DNA of 64,000 nucleotides from Clostridiales bacterium (GTDB lineage: Bacteria > Bacillota > Clostridia > Oscillospirales > Oscillospiraceae), in NCBI GenBank assembly GCA_014799475.1, contig JAAVHX010000034.1, positions 1 through 64,000 of the forward strand, read 5' to 3'. This document shows, in pieces, positions 36,075 through 45,176 of this stretch. A program made the position numbers and the translations under genes. The notes under the pieces were generated by a model, which saw nothing but the letters and a program-made list of their open reading frames with translations, had not been told where the DNA came from and ran no database searches. Every line of letters begins with the position of its first letter. Position 1 is the stretch's first letter.

Positions 36075-37142
36075 TTATCTGCCTTGATATTCTGCTTGCG
36101 CGATTTCGTGTATGATAGCGGAAAACTCCTCTGATTTTGATTCTAACAGGCCATGTGTAGTATCCTCCATCATATACATTTTTTTGCGAGGAGCGTTTAC
36201 CGACTCGAAATAATCTTGCGCAATCAGATAATTGGTCTGATAATCTCTATCGCCATTGATATTATAAAATGGCACTTGATAATCGGTTTTGCCAAGCAAT
36301 GAGAACTTGCCAAACTCATCCGACTGTAAAAATTCTTCATATACGCTGAAATCCGAACTGATATACTTGATAAAATCCCCTATTGAGTAATATGGATTAA
36401 ATATTTGTGCAGCAATCAAGTTATAATCTGTTCCATCAGCAAGCATATGATAGCCGTATTTTTCCATTAGTGCATTTCTGGCCATATAATATTCCGTTGA
36501 GAAATCATCTATATTCAATTTCTCAAGGAGGCGGCGGCCTTCTTCATCGTTTCCTACCCATTTGGCGGCTTCTTCTTTAAAGGCGATTTCATTCTGATAA
36601 AAGTCAACAAGCTGCCCTGTTCCAATATAACATTCGTAATATTCAGGATATTCAAGAATAAGGTTGCACCCGAAATATGTTCCCCACGAATGGCCAAGCA
36701 ATGTTATTTTATCCTTGCCGAGATAGTCTAACAAATATTTGGTCATCTCTACGCCGTCACTCATCATGAGGTCATAGGTCAATGTGGTGTCATTCTGGTC
36801 AGGAGAATAGCTCTTTCCGCAATTTCTCTGATCCCACGTAACGACCGTATACACATCAGACCATTTTCTAGTGAAGGCATAGTCATAAAGGCTTGTAGAC
36901 GAGCCCGGCCCGCCATGCAGATATAACAAAACGGGGTTGTCTTTATCCTGCCCGTAAATACTGATCCACTGCTTTGTGCCGTTTATATCTACATATAATG
37001 TCTCATTGATACCGCCTTCAGGTGTTCGGTCATAAATCCTCTGCCCGATAAATCGAACAATTAGAAAAAGCACAATGATGGCAGCAAGGACAATAAGCAG
37101 CCATTTCAGTATCATGAAGAAACGTCTCAAAAACTTTTTCAT
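36075..37142 (-). CDS. AT-rich membrane-anchored alpha/beta hydrolase (proline iminopeptidase-like)
   Basis: 355 aa. A basic start and one long membrane segment (about 5-35) precede an alpha/beta-hydrolase domain with the oxyanion loop YLHGGPGSS, the nucleophile elbow GHSWGT, and a late histidine in EDTTHGLLE. It resembles the proline iminopeptidase branch, but the substrate is uncertain. The ATG seven bases after GGAGAG was preferred to the tracked start six codons earlier. Codon use is markedly AT-rich between GC-rich neighbours, which points to recent acquisition. Confidence 0.8.
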   Translation of the reverse strand: MKKFLRRFFMILKWLLIVLAAIIVLFLIVRFIGQRIYDRTPEGGINETLYVDINGTKQWISIYGQDKDNPVLLYLHGGPGSSTSLYDYAFTRKWSDVYTVVTWDQRNCGKSYSPDQNDTTLTYDLMMSDGVEMTKYLLDYLGKDKITLLGHSWGTYFGCNLILEYPEYYECYIGTGQLVDFYQNEIAFKEEAAKWVGNDEEGRRLLEKLNIDDFSTEYYMARNALMEKYGYHMLADGTDYNLIAAQIFNPYYSIGDFIKYISSDFSVYEEFLQSDEFGKFSLLGKTDYQVPFYNINGDRDYQTNYLIAQDYFESVNAPRKKMYMMEDTTHGLLESKSEEFSAIIHEIAQAEYQGR

Positions 37143-37277
37143 TATATATCTCTCCATCATTTCCGATTTGCCGTTCCGAGTATATCATGGCCGGTTTTCA
37201 GCTTGAAGCAGGGATTCGTGAAATTGCCGGTGCGCATATCCATCAACACGAGAGCGAAAAGGGACTCCTTTTTCGCG

Positions 37278-37778
37278 TCAGACCTTCTGCAAAGCCTCCA
37301 CAATCTCGCCCCAGTACATGGTGTGGTAGTCGCCCTTGTACCACTTGTCCTTCACGTCCGCCGGCATGGCGTCGGCGTCCATGGGCATGGCCATGCGCTT
37401 GCGGCACACCAGTACCAGCTCGGCCTGCTCAAAGTAGGGCGCGCCGCCCGCCCCCTCGGCCACGGTGAAGCCGCATTCCTTTACCTTGTCCATGTCCCGG
37501 CCGCTCTTGGTGCCGCACAGGGAGAGCTGGGGGCGGTACTCCTCCGAGAAGAAGGACAGGGTGAAATACTCGTTCTCGTCCACGAACTGCTTGGTGTACC
37601 GCTGGGGGCGGATATAGGCGGTGGCCATGGGCGCGCCCCACAGCACGCCCAGCCCGCCCCAGGAGGCGGTCATGGTGTTGCAGCGCTCCTTCGTCCCGGC
37701 GGTGATGAGCATCCACTGGTCGCCGATGGCGGCAAAGGGGTTGAGATTCAAGGACTTGGGGTCAACTTTTTGAAACAT
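37278..37778 (-). CDS. Flavin reductase-like FMN-binding protein
   Basis: 166 aa of the flavin-reductase/pyridoxamine-oxidase split-barrel type. Typical segments are WMLITAGTKERCNTMTASWGGLGVLWGAP, YIRPQRYT and FFSEEYR. It probably binds FMN; the reaction is unknown. AGGAGG lies nine bases before the ATG chosen (25 codons inside the tracked ORF). It follows rpmE, with a terminator between them. Confidence 0.83.
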   Translation of the reverse strand: MFQKVDPKSLNLNPFAAIGDQWMLITAGTKERCNTMTASWGGLGVLWGAPMATAYIRPQRYTKQFVDENEYFTLSFFSEEYRPQLSLCGTKSGRDMDKVKECGFTVAEGAGGAPYFEQAELVLVCRKRMAMPMDADAMPADVKDKWYKGDYHTMYWGEIVEALQKV

Positions 37779-37828
37779 GGCGGGATACCTCCTGGTTTTG
37801 ATAGAATAGTATATGCACGAAAAAAGAG

Positions 37829-37862
37829 AAAGACCCGCCGCAATTGCTTGCAACGGGTCTTT
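37829..37862 (-). terminator. Terminator of rpmE
   Basis: AAAGACCCG pairs with CGGGTCTTT; on the minus strand a CT- and T-rich tail follows. Confidence 0.75.
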
Positions 37863-37875
37863 GAAGTGACAGGTT

Positions 37876-38076
37876 TTAGCCCAGGCCGAACTTCTTGTTG
37901 AAGCGGCTGACGCGTCCGCCGGTATCCACCATCTTCTGCTTACCGGTGTAGAAGGGGTGACACTTGGAGCAGACTTCCACCTTGATGTCCTTCTTGGTCG
38001 AGCCAGTCTCGATCACGTTGCCGCACGCGCACGTAATGGTGGTGTGGTTGTAGTTGGGATGGATGCCTTCCTTCAC
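37876..38076 (-). CDS. rpmE: Ribosomal protein L31 (zinc-binding type)
   Basis: 66 aa. Cysteines in CACGN and [12 protein letters not shown] form the zinc site of the C+ form of bL31, and the FNKKFG tail is typical. The start is GTG after AGAGGTG. The zinc-containing form implies that zinc limitation may bring in a zinc-free paralogue elsewhere; none is in this window. Confidence 0.95.
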   Translation of the reverse strand: MKEGIHPNYNHTTITCACGNVIETGSTKKDIKVEVCSKCHPFYTGKQKMVDTGGRVSRFNKKFGLG

Positions 38077-38156
38077 GGGGATTCACCTCTTTCTGTCGAT
38101 CAAAAGTCCAGGGGTACCAGTGCCGCGCACAACGACCCCTTGTAAACGCAAACCGT

Positions 38157-38185
38157 ATCTTATCATGTCTCGGGGAAAAATGCAA
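38157..38185 (-). promoter_or_regulatory. Promoter of rpmE
   Basis: TTGCAT, 17 bases, TAAGAT on the minus strand, with a leader of about 75 bases before rpmE. Confidence 0.75.
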
Positions 38186-38221
38186 GGACTTTTTTAAAAA
38201 ATCCAAATCTTTTCCCGGATG

Positions 38222-41200
38222 CTACAATTCCACTTCATGCCCCACGCCAAAGAACCACAAATACCGGTGACCTACTGTCACCCCCGCCGCCTGGGACAGG
38301 GCCCGGGTGTAGGCGTCCAGCTGGGGACGGTAGTCCTCGGCGCGGCGGGCAACGGTGTTTTCACTCACCCGGTCGGTCTTGAAATCCACCACGGTGACCG
38401 CGCCGTCCTCCTCCGCGAACCAGCAGTCCACCACGCCCTGGAGGAGGACTTCCTCCCCCGGCTCGGCCTCCTCGTAGTAGTCCGCCGCGGGTGTAAGCAG
38501 GGAGAACTTGAATTCCCGCTCCACACGCTGGGACTTGCGCAGGCGCTGACCCAGCCCGGATTGGAAGAAGGCCAGGATGTCCGCCGGGTCCACCGCCTCC
38601 CCCTGCTGGGGGGTGATGTATTGGCCGGCGACAAGGCGGGCGACCTCGTCCGCGATCTCATCGAGGCTGTTCGCGCGGTCGTAGTTGAGGTACTGCATCA
38701 CCATGTGCAGGGCGGTGCCCCGCTGGGCGGGGGTAAGGGGCCGCTGGCCCTCGAACACTGGGCGGCGCAGGGTGGTCTGCGGAGCGGAGGGCCGCAGCTC
38801 CACCGCGTCCTCCACCGCCTCCGCGTCCTTTTCCCTGCCCTTGAGCTGGGTGGCGGTGAGCTTGGAGGGAATGGAGGCGCAGCTTTGGTAGGGGTAGCGC
38901 CAGCTCAGCCGCTCCGCCAGGTCATCGGGGGCCTGGGTGCCGGCCTCGGCCCGCGGCTCCGCCCCGCCCAGGCCCTGGGGATGCTCGTAGTCCGCCCCGG
39001 ACAGCATTCGGATGTCCCAGGGACAGCCCTCGTCCGCCGGGAACTGGGGCCGGGGGACGTCCAGCGACTCCCAGAGGGGGGCGCTGTCCCGCCGGCACAG
39101 CACGGGGGTGAGCACCCAGTCCGCCATGGAGCGGGCCGATGCCATCTGCCGGGGGGGCGGGGGGCACTGGGCCTGGCCCGCCAGGGTGGAGAGCTGGCCC
39201 CCCAGGCCGTTGACGGAGGAGAACAAAATCAGCTTGTGTTCTGCCCGAGTCATGGCTACATACAAAAGCCGCATCTCCTCCGCCCGGAGCTGCCGCCGCA
39301 GCCGCAGGGCCACCGCGTCCCGGGCGATGGTGGTGTACCGCAGGCCCCGGGCCCGGTCGGTGCGCTTGGGGCCCAGGCCCAGGTCGGGGTGAAAGAGAAT
39401 GGTGGCCTTGGCGTCCGCCTCGTTGAACCGCCGGTCCAGACCGCACACCAGCACCACCGGGAACTCCAAACCCTTGGACTTGTGGATGGACAGGATGCGC
39501 ACACCCCCTGTTTCGCTCCCCGGAACGGGGACGGTTACGCCGTTGTCCGCCATCCGGCTGAGGTGGAGCAGGAAGGCCATCAGCCCCCGGTGCCCGCCGC
39601 TTTCAAAGCGGACGGCTTCGTCGTACAGGGCCATCAGGTTTGCCCGCCGCCGCTGGCCGTCCGGCATGGCGGCAAACACGGCGGGCGCGTCGAGTTTTCC
39701 GTAGATGTACCACAGCAGCCGGTGGCTGCCCTCCTCCGCCGCCAGCTCCCGCAGCTCGCCCAGCAGGGCCAGGAAGGACAGGCAGTCCTCCTCTCCTCGC
39801 TCCGCGCCGGCGGTGAGACAGTCGTATACCGTGCCGCCGCTCCCCGCCCGGAGGCGGGCCAGCCGGTCGGGGGTGAAGTCAAACAGGGGGGAGCGCAGGG
39901 CCGCCAGCAGGGCCACGTCCTGCCGGGGATTGTCCAGCACCTGGAGCAGGGCGATGACCACAGAAATCTCGGTTGTGCCGAAGAACTCCCGGCCCCCGTC
40001 GGCGCTCCAGGGGATGGACAGCTCGTCCAGGGCGGCGGCGTAATACCGCAGCACCGGGCCCGGCGAGCGCAGGAGGATGACGATGTCCTCCGCCCGCAGG
40101 GGGCGATCCCCGATGGGGGGGCCATTGTCCAGCAGCTCCCGGACGCGCCGGGCCGCGGCCCGGGCGGCCACCAGGTCTTTATCCGTTTTCTCCTCCTCCC
40201 CGTTGTCCGCGAGGGTGGACAGGTCCACACAGTTCAGCTCCACCCGGTAACGCTCATCCGGGGCGAAGTCTGTCCGGCCGGGGCGCAGGGCCTCTGCGTC
40301 GGTGTAGTCCAGCTCCCCGGCGGCCCGGGTCATCACGTTGCGGAAAATGAAGTTGACCCCGTCCAGCACCTCGGGCCGGGAGCGGAAGTTGTCCGACAGC
40401 AGGATTTTCCGCCCCTGGCCGGGAGCGGCCACCTCCGCCGGGGGGAACCGCTCATATTTGTCCAGGAAGATGCCCGGCTCCGCCAGCCGGAAGCGGTAGA
40501 TGGACTGCTTCACGTCCCCCACCATGAACAGGTTGTCCCCACTGGACAGCGCCCCGAAGATGGCGTTCTGCACGGCGTTGGTGTCCTGGTACTCATCCAC
40601 CATGATCTCCACGAACTGCTTTCCCACGTCCTGGGCCAGCTCAGAGGGCGAGCCGTCCGGGGTTGTCAGCAGCCGCGCCGCCAGGTGCTCCCCGTCGGCG
40701 AAGTCGATGAGATGGCGGCGCTGCTTGAGCCGGGTGAAGGCCCGGTCAAACTCCGCCGCCACGTCCAGCAGGGCCGTCATGGCGGGGCCGACGGCCCGCA
40801 GGTCATCCATGGCCTGGGCCGCCGTCACGTCGAACCGCTCCCCCAGCTTTTTCATCTGGGCCTTGCACTGATCCCGCTGGGCGGTCATGCGGGCCTTCAG
40901 CCCCTCGTCGTAATCGCCCCGCTTGGCTCCCGGACGGGGGAAGGGGATGGGGAAGCAGGCGGCGGCCTCGTCCCAGCCCCGGCCCAGGGCGGAGCGCAGC
41001 CGCTCCAGCGCGTCGATGGTGTCCCCCAGGGTGGGGGCGTAGTTTTTGGTCAGCAGTTCGTCAAAGTAGATCTCGTCCCGCAGGTTTTTCAGCGCCCCCA
41101 GCCAGTAGTCCGCCAGCTCCCAGCCGTCCGCCAGCAGGGCTTTTCCCCAGGGGGTGTCCTCCGGGCCCGCGCCCTCCGGGAATATGAAGTCCCGCCGGCG

Positions 41201-41779
41201 CGACCTGAGCCAGCTCCCTGGGTCGGCCTGGGCCTGCACCTGCTGGTGGACGTACAGCACCACGTCCTCCAGGGTCTGGTCGTCCCGCTCCCCGGCCAGG
41301 GCGTCCACCAGGGCGGCAAAGGGGGCGTCGTCAGCGATGTTGGCGTAACGGGCCTCCAGCACCTCTTCCAGAGCGCGGCGGCGCAGCTCGTCCCCTTCCG
41401 CCTCGTCACACAGGCGGAAGTCAGGGTCCAGGTCGGCCAGGTGCCCCCACTGGCGCAGGAGGTCCAGGCAGAACGCGTCGATGGTGCAGATGGGGGCCTT
41501 GTATACCAGGGTGGCGCTGCGCCGCAGGTGCCGGTCCCCCGGCCGCTGGGCCAGGGCCGCGTGGATGGCGGCGGCGATGCGGCCCCGCAGTTCGGCGGCG
41601 GCGGCGTTGGTGAAGGTGATGATCAGGAAGCGGTCGATGTCCTCCCCTTGCTCCACATAGCCCATCAGCCGCTCCACCAGCACGCGGGTCTTGCCCGATC
41701 CGGCGGCGGCGGACACCAGCAGGTCGCCCCCCCGGTTCTCTACGGCGGCAAGCTGCTGTTTTGTCAGCTCAATCGCCAT
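38222..41779 (-). CDS. addA: ATP-dependent helicase/nuclease subunit A
   Basis: 1185 aa, typical AddA. Walker A SAAAGSGKTRVLVERL is near residue 25 and UvrD-type motifs follow (ITFTNAAAAELR, VDEYQDTNAVQ, GDVKQSIYRFR). The C-terminal nuclease has GVVDCWF, VVDFKTDRV and YRPQLDAY. AddAB unwinds and resects broken DNA ends up to Chi sites, the Firmicutes counterpart of RecBCD. The ATG at 41779 follows AAGGAGGAGG; the tracked start is 48 codons too early. Its first codons overlap the addB end. The 1203-aa plus-strand ORF over it is a shadow. Confidence 0.95.
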   Translation of the reverse strand: MAIELTKQQLAAVENRGGDLLVSAAAGSGKTRVLVERLMGYVEQGEDIDRFLIITFTNAAAAELRGRIAAAIHAALAQRPGDRHLRRSATLVYKAPICTIDAFCLDLLRQWGHLADLDPDFRLCDEAEGDELRRRALEEVLEARYANIADDAPFAALVDALAGERDDQTLEDVVLYVHQQVQAQADPGSWLRSRRRDFIFPEGAGPEDTPWGKALLADGWELADYWLGALKNLRDEIYFDELLTKNYAPTLGDTIDALERLRSALGRGWDEAAACFPIPFPRPGAKRGDYDEGLKARMTAQRDQCKAQMKKLGERFDVTAAQAMDDLRAVGPAMTALLDVAAEFDRAFTRLKQRRHLIDFADGEHLAARLLTTPDGSPSELAQDVGKQFVEIMVDEYQDTNAVQNAIFGALSSGDNLFMVGDVKQSIYRFRLAEPGIFLDKYERFPPAEVAAPGQGRKILLSDNFRSRPEVLDGVNFIFRNVMTRAAGELDYTDAEALRPGRTDFAPDERYRVELNCVDLSTLADNGEEEKTDKDLVAARAAARRVRELLDNGPPIGDRPLRAEDIVILLRSPGPVLRYYAAALDELSIPWSADGGREFFGTTEISVVIALLQVLDNPRQDVALLAALRSPLFDFTPDRLARLRAGSGGTVYDCLTAGAERGEEDCLSFLALLGELRELAAEEGSHRLLWYIYGKLDAPAVFAAMPDGQRRRANLMALYDEAVRFESGGHRGLMAFLLHLSRMADNGVTVPVPGSETGGVRILSIHKSKGLEFPVVLVCGLDRRFNEADAKATILFHPDLGLGPKRTDRARGLRYTTIARDAVALRLRRQLRAEEMRLLYVAMTRAEHKLILFSSVNGLGGQLSTLAGQAQCPPPPRQMASARSMADWVLTPVLCRRDSAPLWESLDVPRPQFPADEGCPWDIRMLSGADYEHPQGLGGAEPRAEAGTQAPDDLAERLSWRYPYQSCASIPSKLTATQLKGREKDAEAVEDAVELRPSAPQTTLRRPVFEGQRPLTPAQRGTALHMVMQYLNYDRANSLDEIADEVARLVAGQYITPQQGEAVDPADILAFFQSGLGQRLRKSQRVEREFKFSLLTPAADYYEEAEPGEEVLLQGVVDCWFAEEDGAVTVVDFKTDRVSENTVARRAEDYRPQLDAYTRALSQAAGVTVGHRYLWFFGVGHEVEL

Positions 41780-44700
41780 GTCCATCCTCCTCCTTTTGGG
41801 CCAGCCAGTTCCAGAATTCCGCCGCCTTGACGCCCCGCCGGTAGCGCCTTGCGTCCCCACAGCCCTCCTCGAAGTGGCAGGCGGCCTTGTAGTCGCACCA
41901 GCGGCAGGGGTTCTTGTCCGCACCCCGCCAGTAGGGGTCGGCGTCGATGTTGCCCGCCGCCAGCTCCCCGGCGGCGTGCTTCAAAGCGTCTGTGATATAT
42001 CCGTCCAGCAGCTCCATCTGTTCGGGGGTGACCAGGTAGTCGCCGCCGCCCCGGCCCGTGCTGACGGGCAGGAAGCGGAACGCACCGGCAGCGTGTTCCA
42101 TGGCGGACAGCACCGCCGGGTCGTCCAGCACCAGCCCCTGGCGGCGCAGCAGCCCGTCCCGGGATCGCTGGATGTCCTCGTCGGTCATGCCCCGCTCGCC
42201 GTCCACCAGGGGAGTGCGGGCGGGGACATACAGCACACCTGCCGGGACGATCTCATCGGAGCCGAACACCCGCTCTCCCTCCCGGCTGAGGGCGAACAGA
42301 TACAGCAGCATCTGCAAACCCCGCCCGTCCTCCACGTCGGCGAAGTCGAAGCTCTTTTTGCCGGTTTTGTAGTCCACCACCCGCAGGTAGCGCTTGCCGT
42401 CGTGGAGCCATTCGTCCACCCGGTCCACAAAGCCGGTGAGGCGCAGACGTACCCCCTGTTCTACCTCCACCGGGGGCAGCTCCTTGCCCCGGCCGAAGCC
42501 CAGCTCAAAGGCGGCGGGGGTGAAGTCGGAGACGGAAAGCTCGGCGCACACGCTTTGGGTCACGTCCAGCGCGGCCTGCTTCATGCGCTCAAACAGATAG
42601 CGGAATCGGGCGGTCTCGCCGTCCAGGCCGGTGAGGACCTCCCGCTCGTAGCGGTCGGCGGCGGCTTGGGACAGGCGGCGGACTTCTTCCGCGTTATCCA
42701 GCGGGATGCCCGCGCTTTTGGCTGAGCGCAGGGTGCCCTCCAGCACGGCGTGGACGAAGGTGCCGTAATCGGAGGGCCGGAACGCGGCCTTCTGCCGGGG
42801 TTTGGCATCCAGGCCGAAGCGGAGGAAATGGCTGAAGTGGCAGGAGTTATAGAGGTCGAGCCGGGTAGCCGACATGGGCACCACCGGGCCGAACAGCTCG
42901 TCCACCGCCAGCCGGGACAGCCGGCCGCGGCACCACTGCGCGGCACCCTGAATGCGTTCCACCCGGGGAGCCAGTCCCTGCACCCGCCGCAGGGCGTCGG
43001 CCACAGCCGGGTCACGGCCTGCCAGCTCCAGCGCCGCGTCCGGGGCGGACAGCCGGGCCAGGGGGTCGGAGCCGTCCGCCACAGGGGCGTCGGGGAACAG
43101 CGACGCCAGCCGCTCCCAGAGGAAGCAGGGGGTTTTCTGGTTGTCCCCCGACCCGGTGGCATAGCTCACATACAGCCGCTCAGAGGGCCGTGCGCAGGTC
43201 TCGTAGGCGATGGTCATCTCCCGGCGGAGCTTGTCCTCCTGTTTTGGAGCCAGCTCCACCTCCATGGCGGCCAGCACGTCCCGATCCTGGTCGGAGAACA
43301 GCCCCGGCGAGGGGGCGCAGTCCGGGATGGAATTGCTGTCCGCCCCCAGCAGGAACAGCGCCTTGACCTCCTTGTGGGCCATGCGGGGGGCGTCCCCCAC
43401 CGTCACCGCGTCCAGCGACACGGGAATGGCCCCCACGTCATACTGGGACAGCACCAGGGAAAACAGCCGGGAGAACTCGTCCAGTTCCAGCTCGGTATCC
43501 TCTAATAAAAGGGCGCACTGCTCCAGGCCGCCCACTAAAATGTCCCAGAGCTGGCGGTACTGGGCGGCGGTGCTCCGGTCGCCCCGCTCCTCCAGGCTGT
43601 CCGCCCGCTGACTGAGCCGGGTGGGCAGGTCGATGTCGTCCAAAAGCTGGTAGAGGGCCAGGGCGCGGCCCTTACCCGTTTTGTCCTTGTTTTTGCGCAG
43701 GGCTTCCAGCGGCGCGATGACCTTCCGGCGCAGCTCGTCCAGCCACGCCACGAAAGCGGTGTCCTCGTCGGTGAACTCCTGTCCGTAGCCCTCCGGGTGC
43801 ATGTCCCAGGGCTTTTTCCGCGTCCAGGCGGAGCCCTTCAGGTCCCAGGTGAGGGCGTAGTTTTCCAGCAAATCCCGCTCCTCGTCCGAAATCCCGGTGA
43901 GCCCGGTTTTCAGGTAGCGGAACAGCTCCTCGTAGGGGTAGTCCTCCGCCGCCGCGGCCAGGGCGGAGGTGACCAGGGCCAGCACCGGCTTTTCCAGCAC
44001 GTCCTCCATGGCGGACAGGAACACGGGTACGCCGTACCGGGCAAACACGCTGTCGATGAGTTCAACCTGCCCGTCCAGCTTCCGGGCGCACACGGCGATG
44101 TCCCGGCAGCGGTAACCCTCCTCCCACAGCAGGCGCAGGATTTCGGCGGCGCACCACTCCGCCTCCTGCCGTGGGGTGGCGGCGGCGATCCGGGTGACGG
44201 CGCACTCCCCCTGCCAAGGGGCCTCGGGCATGGGGCCAAACAGACGCTGTTCCAAAAAGGCCAGGGATGGGTGGCGGGGCAGGGGATGGTCAAGGGTTTC
44301 CTCCAGGAAGAGCACACCGTTGTTCTTTGCCAGACGGCTTAACCGCCGGGCAGCCCGGAGGGCGGGCTGGAAGATGCCGGTTGGATCGTCCCCGGTGCCG
44401 CACACAAAGGCCACCGTCAGCTCCCCCTGGGCCATGAGGGCGGACAGCACCCGCTCCTCCTGGGGGGTGAAGTCGGTGAAGCCGTAGACATAGAACGCCA
44501 TCCCCGCCCCCCAGCGGGTGTCCTGGAGCTGCTGGGCCAGCCGGTCAAGACGGCCCCGGGGGTCGGCGGCGCCAGCCTGCTCCATGGTTTGGTAGGCGGC
44601 GTAGATGAGCCCCAGATCCCGCAGTTTGTCCCCCTGGCGGCCCCCCAGCTCCTCCCCGGCGGCGATCAGCGCCTCCGGCTCCACCCGGTAGGAGCGGCAC

Positions 44701-45068
44701 TCGTCCACCGTGGCCAGCAGCCCCGTGAGGAACGCGGGCTTCCGGGAGGGGGCGCGGTAGGTGGTCAGTGCGTCGGACACCTTCCGCAGGGCGGCGTACA
44801 TCAGCAGCATCCGCCCCCCGGCGTCCAGCATGGGGGCGGCCCCGCCCCCGGCGGCGTCGGTGAGCCGCCCGGCCAGCCGGGTGAAGGAGAGTACCTCACA
44901 CTCCATGGACGCACGGCCCTGCAAAATGGCGCACATCGCCCGTTCGCTTTCGTGGGAATACTGCTCGGGCACGATGAGCAGACGGCGGCGGGCGGGGGAG
45001 CGGCCCATCCGCTCCAAAAGCTCCCCCCGGATGTCCTGCCCGGCCCGGGCGTACAGCAGATTCAGCAT
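41769..45068 (-). CDS. addB: ATP-dependent helicase/nuclease subunit B
   Basis: 1099 aa. The C-terminal nuclease motif RVVDYKTGKKSF and the iron-sulfur cysteines are clear: one in NSCHFSHFLRFGL and three in CRWCDYKAAC. The N-terminus (LLYARAGQDIRGELLERM) aligns with the AddB Walker A region but lacks the GKT, so ATP binding here is probably lost, as in RexB proteins. RBS AAAGGAGG with seven-base spacing. It is first in the addBA unit. Confidence 0.93.
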   Translation of the reverse strand: MLNLLYARAGQDIRGELLERMGRSPARRRLLIVPEQYSHESERAMCAILQGRASMECEVLSFTRLAGRLTDAAGGGAAPMLDAGGRMLLMYAALRKVSDALTTYRAPSRKPAFLTGLLATVDECRSYRVEPEALIAAGEELGGRQGDKLRDLGLIYAAYQTMEQAGAADPRGRLDRLAQQLQDTRWGAGMAFYVYGFTDFTPQEERVLSALMAQGELTVAFVCGTGDDPTGIFQPALRAARRLSRLAKNNGVLFLEETLDHPLPRHPSLAFLEQRLFGPMPEAPWQGECAVTRIAAATPRQEAEWCAAEILRLLWEEGYRCRDIAVCARKLDGQVELIDSVFARYGVPVFLSAMEDVLEKPVLALVTSALAAAAEDYPYEELFRYLKTGLTGISDEERDLLENYALTWDLKGSAWTRKKPWDMHPEGYGQEFTDEDTAFVAWLDELRRKVIAPLEALRKNKDKTGKGRALALYQLLDDIDLPTRLSQRADSLEERGDRSTAAQYRQLWDILVGGLEQCALLLEDTELELDEFSRLFSLVLSQYDVGAIPVSLDAVTVGDAPRMAHKEVKALFLLGADSNSIPDCAPSPGLFSDQDRDVLAAMEVELAPKQEDKLRREMTIAYETCARPSERLYVSYATGSGDNQKTPCFLWERLASLFPDAPVADGSDPLARLSAPDAALELAGRDPAVADALRRVQGLAPRVERIQGAAQWCRGRLSRLAVDELFGPVVPMSATRLDLYNSCHFSHFLRFGLDAKPRQKAAFRPSDYGTFVHAVLEGTLRSAKSAGIPLDNAEEVRRLSQAAADRYEREVLTGLDGETARFRYLFERMKQAALDVTQSVCAELSVSDFTPAAFELGFGRGKELPPVEVEQGVRLRLTGFVDRVDEWLHDGKRYLRVVDYKTGKKSFDFADVEDGRGLQMLLYLFALSREGERVFGSDEIVPAGVLYVPARTPLVDGERGMTDEDIQRSRDGLLRRQGLVLDDPAVLSAMEHAAGAFRFLPVSTGRGGGDYLVTPEQMELLDGYITDALKHAAGELAAGNIDADPYWRGADKNPCRWCDYKAACHFEEGCGDARRYRRGVKAAEFWNWLAQKEEDGHGD

Positions 45069-45103
45069 GGCGGGGCCTCCTTTCGTTGGGTTTCGTTTTT
45101 TGT

Positions 45104-45132
45104 AGTATAGCAGGTTGGGCGGGGCAAGGCAA
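45104..45132 (-). promoter_or_regulatory. Promoter of addBA
   Basis: TTGCCT, 17 bases, TATACT on the minus strand, about 40 bases before addB. Confidence 0.7.
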
Positions 45133-45167
45133 TGGGCAGTGACCCGTCTTTCGGATCACCGCCCATT
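45132..45167. terminator. Hairpin after the second sigma-28-type orphan gene
   Basis: An imperfect stem (ATGGGCAGTGACCCG with CGGATCACCGCCCAT, some wobbles) lies just past the minus-strand stop. The T-tract is weak and the stem abuts the addBA -35. Confidence 0.5.
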
Positions 45168-45176
45168 CAAAGCCGT

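Noticed and set aside
38219-41830. 1203-aa plus-strand ORF covering addA
   Set aside because: It is antisense to addA, which has all its motifs. GC-rich codons rarely give stops on the other strand, and the ORF is low-complexity (Gly, Gln, His, Pro) with no domain.
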